A stretch of 58,160 nucleotides of DNA from Candidatus Saccharibacteria bacterium UBA1932 (GTDB lineage: Bacteria; Patescibacteriota; Saccharimonadia; Saccharimonadales; Saccharimonadaceae): the NCBI GenBank assembly GCA_002337095.1, contig DDFI01000008.1, positions 1-58,160 of the forward strand, given 5' to 3'. A program made the translations under genes and the position numbers. Positions 34,349-41,639 of the stretch are shown here, one piece after another. Position 1 is the first letter of the stretch. Each line of letters begins with the position of its first letter. Below the pieces are notes generated by a model, which saw only the letters and a list, made by a program, of their open reading frames with translations, was not told the origin of the DNA and made no database searches.

Positions 34349-34729
34349 TTATGTATCTATTAGTGTAGCAGAAGTGTGTGGTTTTTTATAGAGGTCAGTC
34401 TGATGCAGGGCTTCGGTAAGGATATGCTCGAGGTCGCAGCTTGGGATTTCGCGCACTTCGCTCGAGGTCACCATCACGGCCACATCGCAGATTGTGCTAA
34501 ACTGCGGCAACTCACGGCGAATGACTTCGTAGACACGGCGGCGCATGCGGTTGCGACCAACGGCGCTTTTGAGCACCTTCTTGCTAATCACAACAGCAAA
34601 TCGCGAGTGTCGGCGACGCGGATTGGTGACATATTTGATCACAAATAGCCGAGATCGGACGGCTCGACCATTTCGGTAGACATATTTAAGGCTACCATGG
34701 CCATGAAATCGATGCATAACACTGAGCAT
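34349..34729 (-). CDS. rnpA: Ribonuclease P protein component
   Basis: A 126-residue protein that binds the RNase P RNA and helps mature tRNA 5' ends. It has the family's opening (MHRFHGHGSLKYVYRNGRAV), FVIKYVTNPRRR, and the signature RFAVVISKKVLKSAVGRNRMRRRVYE split over two helices, with the RNR motif present as GRNRMRRR. The ATG at 34729 follows an extended -10 box by 6 nt; the ATG at 34717 would also give a good N-terminus, and the frame is open to 34753. Confidence 0.92.
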   Translation of the reverse strand: MLSVMHRFHGHGSLKYVYRNGRAVRSRLFVIKYVTNPRRRHSRFAVVISKKVLKSAVGRNRMRRRVYEVIRRELPQFSTICDVAVMVTSSEVREIPSCDLEHILTEALHQTDLYKKPHTSATLIDT

Positions 34730-34735
34730 AGATAT

Positions 34736-34744
34736 AGTATAGCA
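34736..34744 (-). promoter_or_regulatory. Extended -10 promoter of rnpA (leaderless type)
   Basis: TGcTATACT on the minus strand lies 6 nt before the ATG at 34729, placing the start of transcription on the A of that codon. It follows the rpmH terminator directly. Confidence 0.5.
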
Positions 34745-34746
34745 AG

Positions 34747-34777
34747 AAAACACCCCGCGGACTTCACGGGGTGTTTT
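34747..34777 (-). terminator. Intrinsic terminator between rpmH and rnpA
   Basis: On the minus strand AACACCCCG/CGGGGTGTT form a 9-bp stem with a 9-nt loop, followed by TTTTCTT. It separates rpmH from rnpA transcription, which explains why rnpA has its own promoter box. Confidence 0.75.
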
Positions 34778-34797
34778 GGCATATTACTCGTATTGTA

Positions 34798-34935
34798 TTA
34801 CACGGTCAGACGAGCGCGGCCTTTGGCACGGCGGCGTTTGAGTACAGCGCGGCCAGCCTTGGTGGCAATACGAGCTCGAAAACCGTGCGTGCGAGCACGA
34901 TGACGAGTGTGTGGTTGGTGCGTTCGTTTTGGCAT
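34798..34935 (-). CDS. rpmH: 50S ribosomal protein L34
   Basis: A 45-residue basic protein of the large ribosomal subunit. It starts MPKRTHQPHTRHRARTHGF and continues with the family pattern RIATKAGRAVLKRRRAKGR, ending RARLTV. The canonical bacterial start is MKRTxQPS; here a proline is inserted after Met and His replaces Ser, small departures that do not change the call. It is too short to have been picked up by simple length filters. A TTGTTT-N17-TATAAT promoter lies just upstream, and the terminator at 34747-34777 follows. Confidence 0.95.
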   Translation of the reverse strand: MPKRTHQPHTRHRARTHGFRARIATKAGRAVLKRRRAKGRARLTV

Positions 34936-35202
34936 ATCTCTGTTATTATACCTTTTGCTGCCCAAAAAAACAAGATATTCACTTGCCCCGTCGTCAAGTA
35001 TGTTTCGTAGGATGAGTATTTTCCACAGATCAATAGGGATTTTCCACAGATCCTAAGGTGTTACGATAAATTGTGGATAAGTCATCATGCGATATATGTA
35101 AATCTTACACCGCCCTCAAGGGTTGTGGAAAACTCGGGAATTTCGTACAATAAGAGCAGTTACGAACAGCTAAGTATGGGGAGATTGGAGGCTCGTTTTT
35201 GT
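34936..35202. other. Probable replication origin, rpmH-dnaA intergenic region with DnaA boxes
   Basis: Four DnaA-box-like sites: TTTTCCACA at 35019-35027 and 35040-35048 (inside a 14-bp direct repeat ATTTTCCACAGATC, starts 21 bp apart), the perfect reverse box TGTGGATAA at 35072-35080, and TGTGGAAAA at 35124-35132. The stretch is AT-rich and lies between rpmH and dnaA, the usual place of oriC. A TACAAT box at 35146-35151 may be the dnaA -10 site. Confidence 0.75.
34945..34973 (-). promoter_or_regulatory. Promoter of rpmH
   Basis: On the minus strand TTGTTT (34973-34968), a 17-bp spacer and a perfect TATAAT (34950-34945). The -10 box ends 9 nt before the ATG at 34935, so the message would have a leader of only 2-3 nt. 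Confidence 0.65.
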
Positions 35203-36561
35203 ATGCGCGACACGTTGTGGCAAAGTGTGTTGGGTGAAATCGAACTGTCGGTTTCGCATGCCAATTTCACCACATGGTTCAAACACACCCGGCTTATCGA
35301 GCATACCGACGAGCGCATTACGATTGCTGTTCCAAATATCTTTGCCAAGCGTCAATTTGAGGTAAAATTCAACAACCAAGTGCGCGAAGTCCTGACAAAA
35401 AACGGTGTCGATCCGGTGCAGATTCGCTACACCGTAGAGACGACGGCCGCCAAAAAAACCATCAGCCGCGAAGTCAAACCCGAACAATCAGATGCCCGCG
35501 TTGATCAGCTAGTCACTCCTACCCCTACTATCGCCAAGACGCCAGCGACGAGCCTTAACAAGCGCTATACGTTTGCTAATTTTATCGTTGGTAGCAGCAA
35601 CGACCTGGCCTATACCGCCTGCCAGGCCGTCGCGGCGTCGCCCGGCATCAAGTACAACCCGCTTTTTATCTATGGTGGCGTGGGCCTTGGCAAGACCCAC
35701 TTGCTGCAAGCGGTCGGCAACGAAATCATCGCCCATCAGCCCGATGCACGAGTGCTCTATGTCAGCTCCGAGACATTTGTCAATGAATTCCTCGAGCACG
35801 TCCGGTTCAAAAAGAAGGGTTTTAGCGACAAGTATCGCAATGTCGACGTGCTTATTATCGATGATATTCAGTTTATCGCCGGCAAAGAGGCGACTCAGGA
35901 AGGGTTTTTCCATACGTTCAACGCCCTTCACCAAAGCAATAAGCAGATCATCATCGGTAGCGACAAACCACCGCGCAGTATTCCGACCCTTACGGAGCGC
36001 CTGCGCAGCCGGTTTGAGTGGGGTATGGCGATCGATATTCAGATGCCCGATTTTGAGACGCGCTGCGCTATCGTCGAAACCAAGGCCTCGTTATCCGGCA
36101 TTACCATCAATCGCGAGACGGTAGAATTCTTAGCAAACAATATCAAGACCAACATTCGCGAGCTCGAGGGCGCGCTTAATCAGCTGCTGGCATACGCCGA
36201 AATGCGTGGTATTGATCCTGATGTGTCAATTGCCGAGGGGTTACTTGGTAATGTGCGCGAATCTCGGCCACGGCATGTCACCGCCAAGCAGATTATCGAC
36301 AAAACTGCTCGTCATTTCCAGATCGAATCACGCGAGATCTGCAGCGCTCGCCGCGACAAGCATATTGTCGTACCGCGCCAAATCGCTATGTATTTGCTGC
36401 GAAGCGAATTGCACCTCAGTTTTCCGCGTATCGCCGCAGAGCTTGGCCGCAAAGACCACACCACTGCGATCCATTCTGTCGAAAAAATCGAGAAATCTAT
36501 CAAGCTCGACCTGCTCATCCGTGAACAAATCAATGACATCCGGGAGAAACTATATGCTTAG
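35203..36561 (+). CDS. dnaA: Chromosomal replication initiator protein DnaA
   Basis: A 452-residue AAA+ initiator that opens oriC and loads the helicase. N-terminal domain I (LWQSVLGEIELSVSHANFTTWF) is followed by a variable linker. The AAA+ domain has Walker A YGGVGLGKTHLLQA, Walker B VDVLIIDDIQFIAGKE and sensor LTERLRSRFEWG. Domain IV carries the DNA-binding signature ELGRKDHTTAIHSVEKI near the C-terminus. The start at 35203 fits domain I and has GGAGG 11 nt upstream. ATG at 35176 is possible; the frame itself is open from 35071, which would run through DnaA boxes and is unlikely. Confidence 0.96.
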   Translation: MRDTLWQSVLGEIELSVSHANFTTWFKHTRLIEHTDERITIAVPNIFAKRQFEVKFNNQVREVLTKNGVDPVQIRYTVETTAAKKTISREVKPEQSDARVDQLVTPTPTIAKTPATSLNKRYTFANFIVGSSNDLAYTACQAVAASPGIKYNPLFIYGGVGLGKTHLLQAVGNEIIAHQPDARVLYVSSETFVNEFLEHVRFKKKGFSDKYRNVDVLIIDDIQFIAGKEATQEGFFHTFNALHQSNKQIIIGSDKPPRSIPTLTERLRSRFEWGMAIDIQMPDFETRCAIVETKASLSGITINRETVEFLANNIKTNIRELEGALNQLLAYAEMRGIDPDVSIAEGLLGNVRESRPRHVTAKQIIDKTARHFQIESREICSARRDKHIVVPRQIAMYLLRSELHLSFPRIAAELGRKDHTTAIHSVEKIEKSIKLDLLIREQINDIREKLYA

Positions 36562-36827
36562 CACCTGTGGAAATCCTGCGAATAATGTGTTGATAGCAAG
36601 TGGGCTAGGCTGTGATGTTTCTTCCACAGACGGCTGCCGATATATTGCTATAGCGTCTACGTACTGTGGATATACGGCCGAGATGCCTCAGCTATCCTCA
36701 TACTGTGCACAACAATTTTCCACAGCCATATCGCTCATTTCACCCCTGTTTGCATACATATTGTACCCAGTTTCCACAGCACTTATTATTACAACCATTT
36801 GGTTTAAAAAAGAAAGGAACTACTAAT
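36562..36827. other. dnaA-dnaN intergenic region with a second DnaA-box cluster
   Basis: 266 bp without a gene. Box-like sites: TGTGGAAAT 36566-36574, TCTTCCACA 36620-36628, TGTGGATAT 36665-36673, TTTTCCACA 36716-36724 and GTTTCCACA 36770-36778. Together with the boxes upstream of dnaA this gives a bipartite origin layout. AT-rich sequence just before dnaN (36781-36812) could be the unwinding region, which is inference. Confidence 0.6.
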
Positions 36828-37928
36828 ATGGAGTTTTCGGTTACGCAGGAAAACCTCGCCCGTGCACTCAATAATGTTGGTCGCGTTGCGTCTGCCCGGG
36901 CCGGTTTGGCGGTGCTTGGCAATGTGCTTATTCGGACAGACGGCACGCGCCTACTGGTGGCGGCGACTAATCTCGAGATTGCCTCGACGCACTATATTGG
37001 TGCCAAGGTGACGGCACCTGGGTCGATCACTATCCCGGCTAAGTTGGTTGCCGAATTTGTATCGAGTCTGCCTAAAGGTACGGTAGATATTTCGGTCAAG
37101 GGCACGCGCATGACAATTGCATCGGGCCCGTACACGTCGGTAATTAATGGTGTCGATGCCGAGGAATTCCCCGAGCTGCCGTCAATTGACGAGCAAAGCG
37201 CGATTCACTATTCGCTGAGTGTTGCGGATTTCAAACAAGCCGTGGCGCAGACAAGTATCACCGCCAGCAACGATACGACGCGGCCTGTACTTACTGGCGT
37301 GTACTGGCATTCAGATGGCGATACGCTTAGCCTCGCCGCGACTGATGGGTATCGCCTGTCGGAACGTCAATTGGTCAAGACCGAGAGTAGTGTCGCAGCT
37401 ATTATTCCCACCTCGTCATTACACGAAGTTGTACGCACCCTGTCGGATAGCGACGACGAAATCGATGTGCTATTTGACGAAACACAGGTGCGATTTAGGG
37501 TGAACGATGCCGAGATTACCAGCCGACTGATCGATGGTAATTATCCCGATTACAAACAGCTCATCCCTACTACTGCCGAAACCAAAGTTGTCATTAAAAC
37601 TGCCGATCTGCTGCGCACCACCAAAATCGCGGCACTGTTTGCCCGCAGCTCTGGCGGTAGTATTACGCTCAGCGCCAACGCCGATACCCAAAAACTCGCC
37701 ATTCATTCTATTGCCTCGGAGCTAGGCGAAAATACCTCTGAGGTGGATGTCGAAGTTACTGTTAGCGGCCAGGTGACGCTTAATTCTCGCTATTTGATCG
37801 AGGCGCTTGGTGTGATCGATGCCGAGCAAGTATCGTTTAGTTTTAATGGCAAGCTTTCGCCGGTTATTATTCGCTCTACTGCACAAAACAGCAATTATTT
37901 CCATATCATCATGCCACTTAAGAGCTAA
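36828..37928 (+). CDS. dnaN: DNA polymerase III sliding clamp (beta subunit)
   Basis: A 366-residue ring-forming processivity clamp with the three repeated clamp domains. It starts MEFSVTQENLARALNNVGRV. Typical segments are LAVLGNVLIRTDGTRLLVAATNLE, TVDISVKGTRMTIASG, TRPVLTGVYWHSDGDTLSLAATDGYRL and the end NSNYFHIIMPLKS (the conserved xxxMPL C-terminus). The ATG at 36828 has AGAAAGGA upstream; the open frame back to 36666 is not coding. It is followed 3 bp later by recF. Confidence 0.96.
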   Translation: MEFSVTQENLARALNNVGRVASARAGLAVLGNVLIRTDGTRLLVAATNLEIASTHYIGAKVTAPGSITIPAKLVAEFVSSLPKGTVDISVKGTRMTIASGPYTSVINGVDAEEFPELPSIDEQSAIHYSLSVADFKQAVAQTSITASNDTTRPVLTGVYWHSDGDTLSLAATDGYRLSERQLVKTESSVAAIIPTSSLHEVVRTLSDSDDEIDVLFDETQVRFRVNDAEITSRLIDGNYPDYKQLIPTTAETKVVIKTADLLRTTKIAALFARSSGGSITLSANADTQKLAIHSIASELGENTSEVDVEVTVSGQVTLNSRYLIEALGVIDAEQVSFSFNGKLSPVIIRSTAQNSNYFHIIMPLKS

Positions 37929-37931
37929 GCT

Positions 37932-38981
37932 ATGGCGACGCTTAGGCATGTTGAGATTGCAAATGTGCGTAACCACACCAACTATGCGTGTGATTTGAGC
38001 CCGCATGTCACGTTGATTCACGGGCCAAATGGCGCCGGCAAGACCTCGCTACTTGAAGCTATTTACCTCTCGGCCCAAGGGGTATCATTTAAGTCGACAG
38101 ATCGTGACATGATCACCGAGGGTCAACAGTGGTATCGAGTGGATGTACGTGACGACACAGGGCTGGTGCGCAAGATTGTCTACGATAATCGCGGCGAACG
38201 GCCGGTCAAATCACTGACGATCGATGGCAAAAAACACGCTCGCATGCCAGCAGCAGCGCGCCTGCCAATTGTGATATTTGAGCCAGACGATCTGCGGCTG
38301 GTGCATGGATCACCGACGCGCCGGCGTCAGTATCTCGACCGCCTCCTTGCCCAGCTTGACCCGCGCTATGGCACACAGCTGCGCCGCTATGCTCGGGCGC
38401 TGCTACAGCGCAATAGGTTGCTCAAGCGCGCAGTGACGCCAGACCAGATTTTTCCCTGGGATGTGATTCTGAGCGATACGGCGGCATTTATTATCGATGC
38501 GCGTATTAGGCTTACGCAGCAATTAGACCAGCTGCTTAGCGATTATTATCAGCAAATTGCCGGCGATGATGTGGGTGTAACAATCGCCTACTCGCGCACC
38601 GCAGTGACGTCGCATCAATTAATCGAGGCCTATCGCCAGACATTTGAGCGCGATCGACTGCTGGGTAGCACGTCGGTTGGCCCGCATCGTGATGACGTGC
38701 GAATTACCTATGCCGGCCGGCCGGCAGATAGAGTGGTTTCGCGCGGCGAAAACCGCACTATTACCCTGGCGCTCAAATATATCGAGGCGCATTTGCTGGA
38801 GCAAACGTATGGCCAAACACCTATCATATTGCTCGATGACGTATTCGGCGAGCTCGATGAATCGCGCCAGCGCAACCTTATTCACACGTTTACGCGCAAT
38901 CAAGTGGTTGTCACCGCCACGCATAGTGTCGATATGCTGCCCGTAGACACCAAGACTATCTTATTGCGCCATCGTAGCTGA
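37932..38981 (+). CDS. recF: DNA replication and repair protein RecF
   Basis: A 349-residue SMC-like ATPase that helps load RecA at gaps. Motifs in order: Walker A LIHGPNGAGKTSLLEAIYLS (about residues 33-52), VIFEPDDLRLVHGSPTRRRQYLD, GPHRDDVRI, the ABC-type signature VVSRGENRTITLALKY and Walker B IILLDDVFGELDESRQ, then ATHSVDM. Length and order are normal. Its end overlaps the end of the convergent gene at 38961 by 21 bp, so the two transcripts meet tail to tail. Confidence 0.93.
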   Translation: MATLRHVEIANVRNHTNYACDLSPHVTLIHGPNGAGKTSLLEAIYLSAQGVSFKSTDRDMITEGQQWYRVDVRDDTGLVRKIVYDNRGERPVKSLTIDGKKHARMPAAARLPIVIFEPDDLRLVHGSPTRRRQYLDRLLAQLDPRYGTQLRRYARALLQRNRLLKRAVTPDQIFPWDVILSDTAAFIIDARIRLTQQLDQLLSDYYQQIAGDDVGVTIAYSRTAVTSHQLIEAYRQTFERDRLLGSTSVGPHRDDVRITYAGRPADRVVSRGENRTITLALKYIEAHLLEQTYGQTPIILLDDVFGELDESRQRNLIHTFTRNQVVVTATHSVDMLPVDTKTILLRHRS

Positions 38982-40370
38982 TTTTACTATCGTGACATCT
39001 TTGGGATCAATTCGGATTGATGTGAGGTAGCTGCGAATAGTTGATTCGCATTCAGTAGTTTTATCATCATAGCTTCGATACATGATGGTGGGCGTTGTAA
39101 ATCCGGCGTAGGTTAGTTCGCATGATTCAGATAACGTCTGCATATTCGATTCACCGAGCTTTTCGATTATGGCTGTGTCACCTTTCTTTACTCTATAAAT
39201 GCTTATCCCCACACTAGTACGGCCATAAATATAATAATTACCCTGTTCGATAGTAGAGAGGGATTGAATTGTCACGTACGATGGTGCTGCCGTTACTGCG
39301 GTTGCCGATTTGGCTGTAATGTCGTAGGACATAACGGCGTTTTTGGACCCATAAAGAATATGAGTAGCATCGACCCACCGCGGAGAAGTAGCAGTAGCAT
39401 CAGGCAGGATAAGTTGTTCATTGCCGTCGTGGTCATATATTTTAATATTGCCCTGAGATGCAATCAAGAGATGACTGCCGTCGTTATTCCACTCTGCATG
39501 CAGCGCAGTGTCTGGCGATTCGCTCCATGCCGCGGGAAATGTGCGAGTCGTTTTGGTAACGAAATTTCGGTGGATGAGGTCAATTGCGAAGGGGTCGTCC
39601 GACGATCCCTTGTTGTGTACGCCGACGATTGAGTCAGTGGTAGCAGATAGAAGATCAACGATTTTTTCGGCAGAATCTACTTGAGTAAAACTACTGTTAA
39701 TAGGTAATTTCCTATAAAGTTGATCAGACTGCACCACATATATCGTACCGTCGCGCGCTACAGTGAAAGGCACGGTAGGGATATAAGGTGCGGGTTGTGG
39801 CAGGGGAATTAGTGATGCCCGCCCATTCTGCACATGATAGGCTTTCCACGAGACGTTATCGGTGGTACCGAGCCCATACCCTTCACCATTTCCAATCCAG
39901 CTAATGGATTTGAACATAATGTCTGGTATAACAGTTTTGAACGTGCCGTTTTCGTTTATCGTTGTCAGAAGTCCACTTGGTCGTAGAATGAATGATGGAA
40001 TATCTCCGGGGCTAAGACTATCGATCTGTGCATTAGTAATTGGTACAGCCTGGGGGACCTTTGGGACAGTCAGCTTGATGGTTGTGATGCTAAAAGGCTT
40101 CACTTCGAGCGATTGTCGAGCTACCCCCAACTGATCGGTACTACTGGCAATATAATTACCCGTAGCGACGAATTGACCTATCTTCGACTTATTCGTTGCA
40201 ACCGACTGGCCCGACTCAAGTGTGATGGTGACGTCAGTATTCTCTTCGGATTCAATCGTTACGTATCCGTGGGTCGCAAAAAAAGCTATAACAGGAACAG
40301 TAACCAATAGTATTGCGCCGACAATAACAGCGCGTCTAAGTAGTACTGGGTTTTCTAACCATGATTGCAT
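38961..40370 (-). CDS. Membrane-anchored putative beta-propeller protein, last gene of the secretion locus
   Basis: A 469-residue protein with an N-terminal membrane anchor (AVIVGAILLVTVPVIAFFATHGY, about residues 14-36), a short beta domain (YVTIESEENTDVTITLESG) and a long region with propeller-like blades (ISWIGNGEGYGLGTT, LHAEWNNDGSHLLIASQ, IKIYDHDGNEQLILP, PRWVDATHILYGS). Two cysteines near the C-terminus may pair. It resembles in layout, not in sequence, the protein at 8705-10552. It follows the lysozyme/M15 gene by 3 bp and is probably co-transcribed with the secretion genes; an outer-surface role is inferred. Confidence 0.72.
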   Translation of the reverse strand: MQSWLENPVLLRRAVIVGAILLVTVPVIAFFATHGYVTIESEENTDVTITLESGQSVATNKSKIGQFVATGNYIASSTDQLGVARQSLEVKPFSITTIKLTVPKVPQAVPITNAQIDSLSPGDIPSFILRPSGLLTTINENGTFKTVIPDIMFKSISWIGNGEGYGLGTTDNVSWKAYHVQNGRASLIPLPQPAPYIPTVPFTVARDGTIYVVQSDQLYRKLPINSSFTQVDSAEKIVDLLSATTDSIVGVHNKGSSDDPFAIDLIHRNFVTKTTRTFPAAWSESPDTALHAEWNNDGSHLLIASQGNIKIYDHDGNEQLILPDATATSPRWVDATHILYGSKNAVMSYDITAKSATAVTAAPSYVTIQSLSTIEQGNYYIYGRTSVGISIYRVKKGDTAIIEKLGESNMQTLSESCELTYAGFTTPTIMYRSYDDKTTECESTIRSYLTSIRIDPKDVTIVKSATMAQ

Positions 40371-40373
40371 TGT

Positions 40374-41639
40374 CTACCTCCCCGGATTTATTCCATTAAA
40401 TTCAAAGTGCATATAATCTTTTGGCGAAGACCATGCTCCCCCCCACGACCAACCATGATTTCTAAAGGCATCGATGTACGCCTGCGGAATATCATAAGGT
40501 CGCGCCGAGCCATCGGGCACGTAGGGGTTTCGTCCCGTATAAATATCATTACCCCAGTTGATATCAATTGCTGCGCCGTACATGTGGTAGCTTGACATAC
40601 CTACTTGCCCATCGCTTTCTCGCCAACTAGCAACCTGGTCTACCTTGTAGTTAATATTCTTGGCTTTTATTTCATCCTCTACTGCCTTTAGGCACCCCAC
40701 AACTTTTTTATTCATTTTTACTGGTAGCCCCATAAATGTCGAATCAACAATATTTGGCTTTGCACCCGATCCGCCCGGGCCATATGCACTCACTAGCTGG
40801 CTAACGCTCATTTGCTGACCATTGCCCCCCTGGCCCATAACTGGTTTGGTTGCACTACACTCCCCTGATACAATTGCCGCACAGCCCCCGGTAGCTGTCA
40901 AAGTACTGGTGGTGCCGACACCCTGGATACCTGCGCCATCGGCGATGACACCTTTGTATTTATTGTAGGCGGCAACAGCATAGGGTACGCGCTTTGACCT
41001 AATGCTTGCCAGGCTGTCGCCTGAGGCTTCGTATCCTAGCGCTGGTGCCACATTAAATTCTGGCTCGCTCCCAGATTTTCCATGCAGGATAATTGTTGCC
41101 ATTTCTGGTGTCATTTCGGCACGGTGTGCCTCGAGGGCCTGGAGGGTGGATTTGTACGAAGTATTAAGCTCCTGCCAGATATAATCGAGCTGAAGGTCGA
41201 TATCGGTGGTTTTGCGATTCGAAGTCTGCGCTAGGTTGATAAGGCCCGTCTGGCGGGAGTCTAGCCACTGAATAAGGCCAAATGCTCGATAGAAATTCGG
41301 TATTGTGCCATCAGGAACAGTTTTGCCCGGATATTCTGCGTTTGGATTTACGCCCGATTCTTGGGTCATATTACCAATAAATCCAGAGGCTTGAGCCAGC
41401 GTTAGCCCCTTGCCGGTGAAATAGCGCAGGACAATCTCGATGTTCTTTTCGTTGCCTTTAGTGCCGCCGCTTGGTATGGTCGATGCACTAGCCGAAGCTG
41501 GTGCGCAGCCAGAAGCATTCGAATCGTAAAACACAATCATATCACCCTTGGATGAAATTTCGATGGCACCCGCGACGGGATGTATACCAACCGTAAGTAT
41601 GAGGATAGCGAGCAGGACGAGCCGGGCGGTCTTTATCAT
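40374..41639 (-). CDS. Secreted peptidoglycan hydrolase with phage-lysozyme-like and M15 peptidase domains
   Basis: A 421-residue exported protein. Signal peptide: LVLLAILILTVGIHPVAGA. A phage-tail-lysozyme-like domain (about 65-210) shows LTLAQASGFIGNMTQESGVN, with Glu94 as the likely catalytic acid, and FGLIQWLDSRQTGL. The C-terminal domain (about 300-421) carries the zinc-peptidase M15 motifs SSYHMYGAAIDI (S-x2-H-x6-D) and DYMHFEF. The protein could thus cut both sugar strands and stem peptides. Its place inside a type IV secretion operon suggests local wall opening for the machine, or attack on a neighbouring cell. It overlaps the upstream gene by 4 bp. Confidence 0.85.
   Translation of the reverse strand: MIKTARLVLLAILILTVGIHPVAGAIEISSKGDMIVFYDSNASGCAPASASASTIPSGGTKGNEKNIEIVLRYFTGKGLTLAQASGFIGNMTQESGVNPNAEYPGKTVPDGTIPNFYRAFGLIQWLDSRQTGLINLAQTSNRKTTDIDLQLDYIWQELNTSYKSTLQALEAHRAEMTPEMATIILHGKSGSEPEFNVAPALGYEASGDSLASIRSKRVPYAVAAYNKYKGVIADGAGIQGVGTTSTLTATGGCAAIVSGECSATKPVMGQGGNGQQMSVSQLVSAYGPGGSGAKPNIVDSTFMGLPVKMNKKVVGCLKAVEDEIKAKNINYKVDQVASWRESDGQVGMSSYHMYGAAIDINWGNDIYTGRNPYVPDGSARPYDIPQAYIDAFRNHGWSWGGAWSSPKDYMHFEFNGINPGR

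Noticed and set aside
35071..35202. Longer DnaA starting upstream at the frame opening
   Set aside because: The extra 44 residues would cross a perfect DnaA box and the likely promoter, and do not match DnaA domain I.
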